Translations under genes and position numbers: made by a program
Shown here: piece by piece, positions 8,869 to 16,933 of the stretch
How the letters are laid out: each line of letters opens with the position of its first letter
Numbering within the stretch: position 1 is the stretch's first letter
Assembly (NCBI RefSeq): GCF_000332095.2
Contig: NZ_KI913949.1
Coordinates: forward strand, 5,402,651 to 5,466,650
Source of the DNA: Leptolyngbya sp. PCC 6406
Lineage (GTDB): Bacteria; Cyanobacteriota; Cyanobacteriia; Phormidesmidales; Phormidesmidaceae
Direction: 5' to 3'
Length of the DNA: 64,000 nt
Notes under the pieces: generated by a model
Told to the model about the DNA's origin: nothing
What the model saw: only the letters and a program-made list of their open reading frames with translations
Database searches by the model: none

Positions 8869-9190
8869 TATAGCGCTTCTCACTCGGGTTAAGTACACGA
8901 CTTGGAAGGTTATGTCTTGGGACGAGCTGAAAAGCCTGCCACATCGTTGGCTCCATACAGACATCCAGTTCCCTGAGCGGAGTCGAAGGGAACGGCCAGA
9001 ACCCGGTGGTGTGGCTGGCTTTCTCCCTTCGGGAGACGCTGCGCGAACGACTCCGCTCAGCCAGCAGTCAACGGGCTCGGTTCTCTGTAACCTTCCAAGT
9101 CGTGTTAAGTAAAGGCAAGGGGCTTAAGCCCCTTGTTCCCCGAATTGCCATCAAGTTGAGCTGGACCTCATCCATTAGGGAACCGCTATA
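8869..9190 (+). repeat. MITE-A copy 1, interrupted by MITE-B
   Basis: The ends are inverted repeats (tatagcgcttctc at the left, gaaccgctata at the right). The body carries the palindrome CAAGGGGCTTAAGCCCCTTG. Removing the 209-bp insertion and one 7-bp target duplication leaves 106 bp, the same length as the intact copy at 11060-11165. The flanking stretch 8761-8868 holds no gene that I can see. Confidence 0.75.
8896..9104 (+). repeat. MITE-B copy 1 with perfect TIRs and 7-bp target duplication
   Basis: A 209-bp element with perfect 17-bp terminal inverted repeats (CACGACTTGGAAGGTTA). It is flanked by direct repeats TTAAGTA at 8889-8895 and 9105-9111. It has no coding capacity for a transposase, so it would have to be moved in trans. 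Confidence 0.78.
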
Positions 9191-9207
9191 AGTCCATTAA
9201 AAATGGA

Positions 9208-9352
9208 CTAGTACCGCAGAGCGTAAATCAGTCCACTATTGTCGCGTCAGCCCAACATTTTCCGGTCCCCTCTCCTCTTGGGAGAGGGCTAGGGTGAGGG
9301 GCCGAGTATGCCACGAGAGAACGGCCAGGGTATTTACGCCGCCCAGTACTAG
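9208..9352 (+). repeat. MITE-C copy 1
   Basis: A 145-bp element with imperfect inverted ends (CTAGTACCGCAGAGCGTAAAT, and the complement of ATTTACGCCGCCCAGTACTAG). Inside is the hairpin CCCTCTCCTCTTGGGAGAGGG. Related copies lie at 22212-22330 and, truncated, at 55140-55204 and 61280-61344. It is non-coding. The remaining bases to 9464 hold no gene. Confidence 0.65.
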
Positions 9353-9464
9353 GAGCTGGGCTGGAGATAGGGGGGCGAGTCTGTTTTAACAGACTTCTGC
9401 CCATCCGCCAGGGCAATTTATTCCCTGGCGGATGGGCAGCGAAGCTTAAGTCGAACTCAGGTCT

Positions 9465-10349
9465 CTACAACTCCTGTCCGTGGCGCTGTTCGTACTGGCG
9501 CTGGCGTTCCTGCTGACGGCTGCGCTGCACTGGGGTCAGGGTATTGTGGCAGTGGGGACAGGCGATGCCCGGTTGATACTGGGGGTGGGCCTTGTCCGCC
9601 GCGCTGATGGGGTGGCCGCAGGCGCGGCAGAGATCATAGCTGCCCGGTTGCAGCCCGTGGCCCACCGCCACCCGCTCATCAAAGACAAAACATTCCCCCT
9701 GCCAGAGGCTTTGCTCCTCGGGGACGGTCTCTAGGTATTTCAGAATGCCGCCTTGGAGATGGTAGACCTGTTCAAAGCCCTGCTGGAGTAGGTAGGCCGT
9801 GGCCTTTTCGCAACGAATGCCCCCAGTGCAAAACAGGGCCACCTTGCGGTGCTGGGTGGGGTCGAGGGTCTGGTTGAGGGAGTTGGGGAGTTGGCGAAAG
9901 GCGGCGGTGCCAGGATTTACGGCCCCTTGAAAGGTACCGATCGTCACCTCGTAGTCATTGCGGGCATCGATGAGCACCACCTCAGGGTCTTGAATCAGGG
10001 TGTTCCAGCCCTCTGGGGGAACGTAGGTGCCCACCCGCTGGCTAGGGTCGGCCTCGGGGCAGCCCAGGGTGACAATTTCCCGCTTGACCTTGACCTTCAT
10101 ACGACCAAAGGGAGGCGCGGTGGCGGTGGACTCCTTAACCATTAGGTCGGTGAAGCGCTCGTCTTGGCGCAGGGTAGCGAGGAGATCATCAATGGCCTCT
10201 CGACTCCCGGCAATGGTGGCATTGATGCCTTCTGTGGCCAGCAGGATGGTGCCGAGCAGAGCGGTGGCGTCACACTGGGCCTGTAGCCGTTCTTGCCACT
10301 GGTGGCAGTCGGGCAGAGCCACAAATTTGTAGAAGGTGGCGACAATCAC
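9465..10349 (-). CDS. trhO: tRNA uridine(34) hydroxylase TrhO (rhodanese domain)
   Basis: TrhO (YceA family) uses oxygen to hydroxylate uridine 34 of certain tRNAs, the first step to 5-(carboxy)methoxyuridine. The sequence shows the UPF0176 N-terminus (VATFYKFVALPDC, then LLATEGINATIAGS), a rhodanese domain with active-site Cys174 in CTGGIRCEKA, and a C-terminal zinc-binding-like segment (CRACGHP and CPHC). The GTG at 10349 is chosen because GGAGAGG lies 8 nt upstream and known homologues start at (I/V)VATFYKF; a TTG 60 nt upstream is possible but has no such support. The gene lies alone between repeat-rich regions. Confidence 0.9.
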   Translation of the reverse strand: MIVATFYKFVALPDCHQWQERLQAQCDATALLGTILLATEGINATIAGSREAIDDLLATLRQDERFTDLMVKESTATAPPFGRMKVKVKREIVTLGCPEADPSQRVGTYVPPEGWNTLIQDPEVVLIDARNDYEVTIGTFQGAVNPGTAAFRQLPNSLNQTLDPTQHRKVALFCTGGIRCEKATAYLLQQGFEQVYHLQGGILKYLETVPEEQSLWQGECFVFDERVAVGHGLQPGSYDLCRACGHPISAADKAHPQYQPGIACPHCHNTLTPVQRSRQQERQRQYEQRHGQEL

Positions 10350-10714
10350 CGCGCGGTCCTCTCCCTGAATCTGGGTACGGTTCTGGGGTATCAACGTAAG
10401 CCGAGACAATATTGCTTCCGAGGAATTTAGGAGCTAGGAGTCAGGAGCTAGGAGTCAGGAGTCTCCTGGATTCTCAACGTCTGACGCCTGACTTCTCCCC
10501 AGGAGATTTGTCCCACTTTGAGTTGATACCCTGTTTCTGGATACTTTTATCATTCTAGGAAATGGTTTCGGGAACCCAGCATTGCCCCAGCAATTTCCAT
10601 TCTGATTTTTGAAGATCTTCGTAGCGTGGGTGAAGCGAAGCGTAACCCACGGAACAAAACGCTTGCTCAAAGCTTATGCAGGATCGCTATAGAGCAAGTC
10701 ATCTGGATAGGGGA

Positions 10715-11044
10715 CACGACTTGGAAGGTTACGGAGAATCGAGCCCGTTGAACGCTGGCTGAGCGGAGTCGCAAGTCTTTCAGACAGGCTACGCCCTAGC
10801 TTTAGCCTTAGCGTAGCCATGCCTAAGGCTATTGCCCCTTGGGCTATACGCCCTGCGTCTCCCGAAGGGAGAAAGCCAGCCACACCACCGGGTTCTGGCC
10901 GTTCCCTAGCCCCTCCGGGGCGGCAAAGCCAACGACTCCGTTGCTCCCTAGGGGAGCCGCTAACGCGAACAGGGAACTGGATGTTTGTATGGAGACAACG
11001 ACGTAGCAAGCTTTTCAGCTTGTTTCAAGACATAAGGGACGTGC
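10715..11044 (-). repeat. MITE-B copy 2 (inverted relative to copy 1, enlarged, one end decayed)
   Basis: It begins with the same 17-bp terminal repeat and runs as the reverse complement of copy 1 (CTCCCGAAGGGAGAAAGCCAG block, then GGGAACTGGATGT). It contains extra short palindromic inserts such as gcgtagccatgcctaaggc. The far end has lost the CCTTCCAAGTCGTG terminus. The stretch 10350-10714 otherwise holds only short tandem 'aggagtcaggagcta' words and no recognisable gene. Confidence 0.6.
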
Positions 11045-11059
11045 GTCTAAATGAGGACT

Positions 11060-11165
11060 TATAGCGCTTCTCGCTCGGGTTCAGTACAGGCAAGGGGCTT
11101 AAGCCCCTTGTTCCCCGAATTACCATCAAGTTGAGCTGTACCTCATCCATTAGGGAACCGCTATA
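11060..11165 (+). repeat. MITE-A copy 2, intact
   Basis: A 106-bp element with inverted ends TATAGCG and CGCTATA, and the internal palindrome CAAGGGGCTTAAGCCCCTTG. It is the uninterrupted reference for copy 1. Confidence 0.75.
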
Positions 11166-11223
11166 TGTATAAGCAGCAGCCCTCCTTGGGAGAGGGATTT
11201 AGGGTGAGGGCTCACGAAAGTAG

Positions 11224-11245
11224 GATGCTGCCGTTCGGCAGCATC
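11224..11245. terminator. Hairpin between MITE-A and the acetamidase gene end
   Basis: GATGCTGCC and GGCAGCATC form a perfect 9-bp stem with loop GTTC. It lies 29 nt beyond the stop of the minus-strand acetamidase gene. A clear run of T is missing, so termination is only likely. Confidence 0.4.
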
Positions 11246-11273
11246 TGATACTACAGAGACAACTCTGGAACCC

Positions 11274-12674
11274 TTAGCTTATCGACGGCTTAGGCTTGAC
11301 ATTCTCCTCGGCAAAAATGCCCTTAGGAATAATGCCGTGGACACCCCAGTTGCCATCCACCACCTGGGTGATGGCAAAATCCGCGCCGACGGTAATCAAG
11401 GAAAACGCCTCATCCTCGGTCAGATTCATGCCACTCATCAAAAAGTCCCGGAGCTTGGCGGAACTGTCCTTGAGGGCCGGATCTAGAGAAGACATCTCAT
11501 AGATTTTGGATTGGGCCTCATCCCCCAAAGCCTCCAGGTAGTTGGGGAAGGTAAATCCATGCACAATCCAGGAATCAGGGGTTTCTAGGAGAGGATAGTT
11601 GACACCTTCGAGAATCGTCCCCTCCAGGTCGGCCTGCTTATGAACAATGAACTGAAACACCCCAGTAATGGAGGTTTCAATCGCAGTGCCATCTAGCTCC
11701 GAGTCTCCTTGAGAGGCGTGGGCATCTCCCCCAGAGAAGAGGGCTCCCGGCACCGAAACGGGATAGTACATGGAGGTACCCACCGCAATATTGCGATTGT
11801 CCATGTTGCCCCCGAAGTAGCTGGGGGGAATGGAATCCACCACATCGACCTCGCCAGGGGCGACCCCCATGGAGCCAAAGTGCAGCCGCAGGGGAATCTT
11901 TACCCCTTCCAGAGTTTCTTCAATTTCGGTGACGGTGCTGTGATCCACGATGATGCCGGGGTAATCGATGGTGTCATGAACGACGCCATCGGGAGTGGTT
12001 TGGGGGGTCCACTTATAGCGGTAGACCGCTTCGGCCCAATCCCGTTCGCCCGTAGCATCCATCTCATAGATGGTGATCACTTCCCGAGGGGCGGGATCTT
12101 CCTTCAAGTTGTCGTATTGATATCCCCACCAAGCAGAGGCATTGGAACCAAAGGTTTTGCCTCGATAGAGAGGATTGCCGCTAGGCCGCAGCTTGAGATC
12201 GACAATGCGCACCTCCAAGAGGTCACCCGGTTCTGCCCCGCACACATAAACCGGACCCGTGAGAACGTGGACGCCGGGACCGCGATTGGTAATCGTCTGT
12301 TCTTCCTCGGTCCAGTGGTAAATGCTCTCAATGGCAGGGTCACCCGCCGCCATGCGTTCATAGTCATCCCCAGCATGGTGGGTAATACTTTCAAGCGTGA
12401 CGTAGTCCTGGGACTGCACCGAGATTACGGGAGGCAGGTTTTTGCTATAGAACCCCCAGTGCACTGTTTCAGGGCTAGCAGCTAGCTTAAAGTGACGCGG
12501 GCTGGTGGCTGCGGTGCTACAGCTTGTGGGTAGGGCGGTTTCGAGGGGAGGCACTGCATCGCTAGCCGGGGTCATGCCAATGGGCAGAAAACTGGCGATG
12601 ACACAGAGGGCGATGGTGGCAATGGATAACGCAGGCCAGGTTTTGACCCAGCGTTTTTTGCGCTTATCAGGCAT
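11274..12674 (-). CDS. Acetamidase/formamidase family protein, secreted or membrane-anchored
   Basis: The product is about 466 residues. It has an N-terminal basic-hydrophobic segment (KKRWVKTWPALSIATIALCVIASFLPIG), so it is probably exported or anchored. The rest matches the FmdA/AmdA fold: HWGFYSKNLPPVISV, TNRGPGVHVLTGPVYVCGAEPGDLLEVRIVDL, and the MGVAPGEVD, GGNMDNRNI and GDAHASQGDSELDGTAIE motifs. Family members hydrolyse formamide or short amides to ammonia and acid. The ATG at 12674 has GGAG 7 nt upstream and is preferred to the ATG at 12707. It is downstream of the amine oxidase gene (about 100 nt gap) and on the same strand, so an operon releasing ammonia is plausible. The exported form is less usual for this family. 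Confidence 0.85.
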   Translation of the reverse strand: MPDKRKKRWVKTWPALSIATIALCVIASFLPIGMTPASDAVPPLETALPTSCSTAATSPRHFKLAASPETVHWGFYSKNLPPVISVQSQDYVTLESITHHAGDDYERMAAGDPAIESIYHWTEEEQTITNRGPGVHVLTGPVYVCGAEPGDLLEVRIVDLKLRPSGNPLYRGKTFGSNASAWWGYQYDNLKEDPAPREVITIYEMDATGERDWAEAVYRYKWTPQTTPDGVVHDTIDYPGIIVDHSTVTEIEETLEGVKIPLRLHFGSMGVAPGEVDVVDSIPPSYFGGNMDNRNIAVGTSMYYPVSVPGALFSGGDAHASQGDSELDGTAIETSITGVFQFIVHKQADLEGTILEGVNYPLLETPDSWIVHGFTFPNYLEALGDEAQSKIYEMSSLDPALKDSSAKLRDFLMSGMNLTEDEAFSLITVGADFAITQVVDGNWGVHGIIPKGIFAEENVKPKPSIS

Positions 12675-12773
12675 TTTTGCGCTCCAAAGAGAATTTTTTG
12701 GGCTCATTCGCCTTTATCCTTTCTCTTAATAGATCTAGCGTCTGTATGGTAGGTGACAGCAATTGACGGAACA

Positions 12774-14705
12774 CTAGGACTGGCAGCAATGGTGCTGACT
12801 CGCTGAGGGTGGGACATCGTTAGCGGGATTTTCATCGAAGAAATTCAGGGGCTTGAGCATAAAGCCAATGGTGGAGACAGGCATGACTGGCCAGTCCTCG
12901 GCGCGGGGGGAATGGCTGTGGGCAAAGGTGTGCCACACCACCAAGTCGGTGTTTTCCACCGGGCGATCGGCCTGGGTCCATTGGGGCAGTCCCTCGCCAC
13001 CGGGGCTTTGGTTAGGGTAGTTGCCAGCGGGAAACTTCTCGTCGGGGCTGTAGGGGGTGACCCAGAGGTGCTGGGTCATGTAGGTAGCGCGTTTAATCAC
13101 GCTGGCGTTGGGGCGGGCTAGGGGCAGGGTATTTTCCCCCGGCATTAGTTTGTAGGCGGTGGGATAGCCCATGGCGTTGGTTTTTGTCGGATTGACGATT
13201 TTCCAGTAGCGCCCTTTCATGGGGTCGATGCGGCGCTGGGCGGCGAGTTCCGTGGGTAGGAGGGTGGATTTAGCGTAGAAGGCGTTGCCGTAGGGGTTGT
13301 GGTCATCGTCTTCGGGCTCGATATCCACTTCGTAGACGGAATTGTTCATGCCATCCACGCACATATCTAAGCGCACGTTAAAAATGTGCTGGTGGATGGG
13401 GGCGTAGAGTTGAGGGGCGATCAGGGTGCCGTACTTGGGCACTTCCCCAGGGGCGACGGCGGCGGTGCTGACAATGCCGGTGAGTTTCACCTCGTATTGA
13501 ATGGTGCCATCTTGGTAGAAGTACCAGTAGAAGCCGTACTCGTAGTTGCCGACGGTGGCAATGAAGGAGACCACCAGGCGGCGGGAGCGACGAACTTCTG
13601 TTTCTTCGGTGCGCCAGTCTACGTGCTTCCAGAGAATGCCGAAGTCCTCTTCGTGGAGGCAGATGGCATTTTTGATCTGGGCGACTTCACCGCGAGAGTT
13701 GGTGATGAAGCCATTGAAGTAGTGAATTTCGCCCAGGCAGTCGCAGCCTAGGGTGAGGGAGTTGGCGAGGGAGCCAATGCCGTATTCCCCGACATCGAAG
13801 GCGTTTTTGCGGTAGTGGTGGGGCTGGGGGTCGCCGTAGGGCACGGTCATTTCCGCTAGGGAGGCGCGGTAGAAAATGGGCCGTTCTTCCCCTTGGTCGG
13901 TGTAGCTGACGGTGTAGAGCACAAGCCCTTCACGGGGGGTAAAGCCCACGCGCATTTTCCACTTTTGCCAGCGGATTTCGTGGCCTTCGACCTCGAAGCT
14001 GGGGCCTTCGGGCTGGATAATCTCTAACGGTTTGAGGTCTTGGCGGTAGTTTTGGATGTATTCGGTGGCGTAGTTGCCGTCTTTGGGGGGCAGGGGCACG
14101 ATGCCGTGGTCTTCGACCCGAATCACCTCCATTTTGTTCAGATCCACCACGGGAATGACGCCTTCAATGGGGCGGGCGTAGCCGTTGTCGGTGGGGTTGG
14201 CGCGCACCCAGCACAGGGCGCGGGAAAGGCGAACGCCGTCTTCTTCTGCTAGGCCGTAGTGACCAGCGGACCAGGGATCGACCATGACCAGGCTGGGGTC
14301 GGTGATGCCGCGTTTGGCAATAGCGGCTTGAAATTCGGGGCTGGCCTTGACCGCCGCCTCACATTCCACAAATTCATCCAACATGATCGGTGGCTGCACG
14401 CCGGGGATGTGCTGCCAGGATTTCACGGAGCCTGTCGCCAGGGAGATCACCGCTTCATAGGTTTGGGCGGTGGCGTTGTCGAGCACAATGGCAAAGGCTT
14501 CCCGCTCGATGGCATCCCCCAGCTTGAAGCCCAGCACGGTGGCTTTGGGGGGCTCGTTGAGGGTGACGGAGGCAAAGCGGGCACTGGCTCCCAGGGACTT
14601 TTCTCGCCGTAGAATGGCGACGGCGGCGGAGATTTCCTCTGGGGTCAAGGGCTCTAGGGGATGGGTGGTGGTGGTGAGAGTGGGGCGTTCTTGGGCGAGG
14701 GTCAT
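12774..14705 (-). CDS. Copper-containing primary-amine oxidase
   Basis: A 643-residue enzyme, about family length (AGAO type). It oxidises primary amines to aldehyde, ammonia and H2O2. The cofactor precursor Tyr388 lies in VGNYEYG, matching the N-Y-(D/E)-Y topaquinone consensus. Copper ligands H438 and H440 are in HQHIFNVRLD, and a third histidine is expected in the HTFAHSHSPRAEDWP segment. The catalytic-base Asp is in AFDVGEYG, and CDCLGEI follows as in other family members. The C-terminus STIGFMLKPLNFFDENPA is typical. No signal peptide is seen, in contrast with the downstream acetamidase. It is probably the first gene of a two-gene unit. Confidence 0.93.
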   Translation of the reverse strand: MTLAQERPTLTTTTHPLEPLTPEEISAAVAILRREKSLGASARFASVTLNEPPKATVLGFKLGDAIEREAFAIVLDNATAQTYEAVISLATGSVKSWQHIPGVQPPIMLDEFVECEAAVKASPEFQAAIAKRGITDPSLVMVDPWSAGHYGLAEEDGVRLSRALCWVRANPTDNGYARPIEGVIPVVDLNKMEVIRVEDHGIVPLPPKDGNYATEYIQNYRQDLKPLEIIQPEGPSFEVEGHEIRWQKWKMRVGFTPREGLVLYTVSYTDQGEERPIFYRASLAEMTVPYGDPQPHHYRKNAFDVGEYGIGSLANSLTLGCDCLGEIHYFNGFITNSRGEVAQIKNAICLHEEDFGILWKHVDWRTEETEVRRSRRLVVSFIATVGNYEYGFYWYFYQDGTIQYEVKLTGIVSTAAVAPGEVPKYGTLIAPQLYAPIHQHIFNVRLDMCVDGMNNSVYEVDIEPEDDDHNPYGNAFYAKSTLLPTELAAQRRIDPMKGRYWKIVNPTKTNAMGYPTAYKLMPGENTLPLARPNASVIKRATYMTQHLWVTPYSPDEKFPAGNYPNQSPGGEGLPQWTQADRPVENTDLVVWHTFAHSHSPRAEDWPVMPVSTIGFMLKPLNFFDENPANDVPPSASQHHCCQS

Positions 14706-14843
14706 GGGAATCTGGGCAGGTAGTTAGGGGCAGTATTGAGGCGTATTTAACTGACAAAGGCTGTCAAGCCTCTTGTACTTGTCATAATAAGTTTCTGCTC
14801 TGGAGATTATGTGTCCCCTGTTACTGGTGCCCTGCCCAGACCA

Positions 14844-14874
14844 GACCTCGGAGGTTTCTAAAACCTCCGAGGTC
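14844..14874. terminator. Strong hairpin (14-bp perfect stem)
   Basis: GACCTCGGAGGTTT and its exact complement flank a 3-nt loop. It lies upstream of the amine oxidase gene on the minus strand. It could terminate transcription from the DUF2442 side, or be a small mobile palindrome. GGAGGTCTTAC is repeated just after it. Confidence 0.45.
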
Positions 14875-14995
14875 TTACAGCAGGAGGTCTTACCGCGAGG
14901 ATAGAGATTACCCTGGAATGAAAGGCCGGGTCTAAGGCTTGAGCTGTGAGACAAATCGAGGATCTGTTGCAGCGCTGTACGGTGAAGCTCTCTAT

Positions 14996-15050
14996 CACCA
15001 TCCGCGACTCAATGCCCGCCCACACCTGCGGTGACACCCGCACCGCCGCC
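14996..15050 (-). repeat. Gene fragment shared with the NACHT remnant (copy at 15941-15996)
   Basis: About 55 bp nearly identical to the 3' end of the broken NACHT gene. On the minus strand both read AAVRVSPQVWAGIESRMV. Here the frame runs on into unrelated residues, so this is a scrap of the same or a paralogous gene. The surrounding stretch 14706-15108 holds nothing else I recognise except the hairpin. Confidence 0.5.
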
Positions 15051-15108
15051 TTGCAGCGAACCATAACCTCACTAATCAGGGGGAAGCGATCGGGGTATTG
15101 TGATGATG

Positions 15109-15327
15109 TCAAGAGAATAGGTCAATATCCAGGTCAGGCCAGTAGAGATGGCCAGGGTGGGGTTCTTCTAGGTTGAAGATGTGTTTGATCGGGGCATCCT
15201 GGAACCAGGGGAACTGATCATAGGGTAGGAAATACTCGCGATCGCCACAAAGCAAACACAGTCCATGAGCCGAGATAGCATTAACCTCTACTTGAAAGTT
15301 GCTTTTCCCGGACGTTTCCAAAGTCAT
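15109..15327 (-). CDS. DUF2442 domain protein
   Basis: A short protein of about 72 residues ending REYFLPYDQFPWFQDAPIKHIFNLEEPHPGHLYWPDLDIDL. This is the DUF2442 core (FP.F.......I......G..L.WP.LD.D). DUF2442 genes usually lie next to DUF4160 genes and are often treated as toxin-antitoxin-like pairs. Here the partner is instead a RelE/ParE-type gene 14-17 nt upstream. ATG 15327 is chosen; an immediately preceding GTG (15330) is equally possible, with AAGGGA upstream. Confidence 0.8.
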   Translation of the reverse strand: MTLETSGKSNFQVEVNAISAHGLCLLCGDREYFLPYDQFPWFQDAPIKHIFNLEEPHPGHLYWPDLDIDLFS

Positions 15328-15343
15328 CACGAGTTTCCCTTAA

Positions 15344-15610
15344 TCAGTTTTTGTCTCTGTATACCTCTCTGCGGTGCTTGCATTGTAGAACCTGAATCCT
15401 GAGCTCTTCGTCAAAAATTTCGTATCTGATCCGATAATCTCCAATCCTGATTCGATACTGATGATCATAGCCTTTCAACTTCAAGGCTCCATGTGGGTGT
15501 GGTTCTGACTTGAGCATCAGGAGCTTTTCCTGAACTTTGAGTCTGATTGAAGCTGGCAATTTGAGAATCTGCTTCTGCACCGACTTGGAAACAATCACTG
15601 CGTAAGGCAT
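15344..15610 (-). CDS. RelE/ParE-type toxin
   Basis: An 88-residue protein starting MPYAVIVSKSVQKQILKLP and containing LKGYDHQYRIRIGDYRIRYEI and KHRREVYR. This is the RelE pattern (RIR.GDYRI.Y.I followed by H....YR). RelE toxins cut mRNA on the ribosome; ParE homologues inhibit gyrase, and the exact activity cannot be decided. The basic residues of RIRIGDYRIRY are intact, so it is probably functional. The antitoxin gene ends 14 nt upstream. Confidence 0.85.
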   Translation of the reverse strand: MPYAVIVSKSVQKQILKLPASIRLKVQEKLLMLKSEPHPHGALKLKGYDHQYRIRIGDYRIRYEIFDEELRIQVLQCKHRREVYRDKN

Positions 15611-15624
15611 GATGTTTGCTCTGT

Positions 15625-15864
15625 TCAGTTTGATTGGGCCTGAATAAAATCATCAATGGTCGAAAATTCACCTTGCTGATACTCAAGCCTGACAGATTCT
15701 ATTTCGGCTTTGGTCTCTGAATCTTCTATGTAACCAGCTTCTTCTGCCTCAAAGATTTGCTGCTCAATGATGTCGAGCAGATGTCGTTTTGCCTCTAGAT
15801 CAAGGGAGGAAACAGCTTGAATGAGTGAGTCCAGGGAAATTTGCAGGCTGATGGTTGTGGTCAT
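15625..15864 (-). CDS. Antitoxin of the RelE-type pair
   Basis: A 79-residue acidic protein (MTTTISLQISLDSLIQAV..., EAEEAGYIEDSETKAEIESVRLEYQQGEFSTIDDFIQ). The C-terminal EIESVRxEYxxGEFxTIDDFI segment is typical of short cyanobacterial antitoxins encoded before RelE genes. A strong AGGAGG lies 11 nt before the ATG. It is the first gene of a three-gene unit (antitoxin, toxin, DUF2442), and probably autoregulates it. Confidence 0.78.
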   Translation of the reverse strand: MTTTISLQISLDSLIQAVSSLDLEAKRHLLDIIEQQIFEAEEAGYIEDSETKAEIESVRLEYQQGEFSTIDDFIQAQSN

Positions 15865-15926
15865 GATAGTCGCCTCCTAGCGTTTTGAAATTAGTCTTGT
15901 AATCCAAAATCCCCAATCCAAAATCT

Positions 15927-16390
15927 TCAATCGGCCACTGTCACCATCCGCGACTCGATGCCCGCCCACACCTGCGGCGACACCCGCACCGCCGCCCCTT
16001 TGATGCTGCCATCGGCCCGATCAAATTGGCGCAACTCCAGCATCACCGGAATGCAGGGGTGCTGGTAGACGATCTCTTGCGGCACCAGTAGATTATCGGG
16101 GTCCTTGCCTGCAAAGTCCGGCGACCCAAAGTCCGCAACGCCTCCAGCCCCACTTTGCGGAGGAAGGTGGACTTACCTACCCCCGGCCCCCCCAAAACCA
16201 TCAGGTACGTGCCATGGCGATCAATGTAGCGGCGCACATACGCCCCCATCGCCTTTCTCAGAGCCAGATTTTTGCCGATGTCCCAGTCCAGCCGCTTCAG
16301 GATGGCGCTACCCTTCTCTGCGACCAGACTAGCAATGAGTCCGCTAAAGCCAGTGATGGCAGGTGCAATTAGCAGCTCTAATCCAGTCAT
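15927..16390 (-). pseudogene. NACHT-type NTPase, frameshifted and truncated
   Basis: The first 100 codons read MTGLELLIAPAITGFSGLIASLVAEKGSAILKR, followed by RHGTYLMVLGGPGVGKSTFLRKVGLEAL. This is a short leading helix region and Walker A (GGPGVGKST) as in cyanobacterial NACHT proteins. The frame then breaks; the expected continuation (LPQEIVYQHPCIPVMLELRQFDR) is in another frame and stops at 15927. NACHT proteins are usually 700-1000 residues, so almost all of the gene is missing. NACHT NTPases act in immune signalling, and this looks like a dead remnant. Confidence 0.72.
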
Positions 16391-16603
16391 AGCAGGGGCG
16401 AGGGGGTGGTTGCCCCTTACTATAGCCTAGTCAATCCTGGGCGCTAGGGGCTCAAATGAAGCGGGTATTTAGTCAGGGATAAACTCATCAGCACTTTTAC
16501 GGCCCTGCCTATGGTGTAGCTGGCAACGTTGAAGGCAAGCAAATTATTCCTCCCCCACATCCAAATTCAACCCAACCCCCTGTAAACCCCACCGAGTAAA
16601 CCC

Positions 16604-16933
16604 ATGACCAAAACCCTTACCATCACCCTGCCCAATGCCCTAGAGCAAGCCCTAACCCAAACCGCTGCCCAGACCAACCAATCCACCGAAGCATTAATCC
16701 TGCCATTGCTTACCCAAAACCTCATCGGTCAAGAAGCTCCGGCGGTGGCGACTCCTCTAGAGTTACCCGACGATCCCTTACTGCAACTCGCAGGCTGCAT
16801 TACCAGCGATGTGGGCGACGCAGCCGATCGCCATGATTACTACATTGGCAAAGCCATCTACGACGACATGAATCAAAACATCCTCAACCTTGATTGGATT
16901 CAAACTCAACCCCTGAATCGAGAAATCACCTAA
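16604..16933 (+). CDS. Antitoxin-like small protein, orphan
   Basis: A 109-residue protein: MTKTLTITLPNALEQALTQTAAQTNQSTEALILPLL (a ribbon-helix-helix-like start) followed by DDPLLQLAGCITSDVGDAADRHDYYIGKAI. The LAGCITSDVxDxADRHDxYIGxAI segment is common in cyanobacterial proteins annotated as antitoxins of PIN toxins. No toxin gene follows; the stop overlaps the end of the convergent SGNH gene by 4 nt. Function is inferred from pattern only. Confidence 0.6.
   Translation: MTKTLTITLPNALEQALTQTAAQTNQSTEALILPLLTQNLIGQEAPAVATPLELPDDPLLQLAGCITSDVGDAADRHDYYIGKAIYDDMNQNILNLDWIQTQPLNREIT

Noticed and set aside
11709..12485. 258-codon plus-strand frame
   Set aside because: Antisense to the acetamidase gene, whose motifs are unambiguous.
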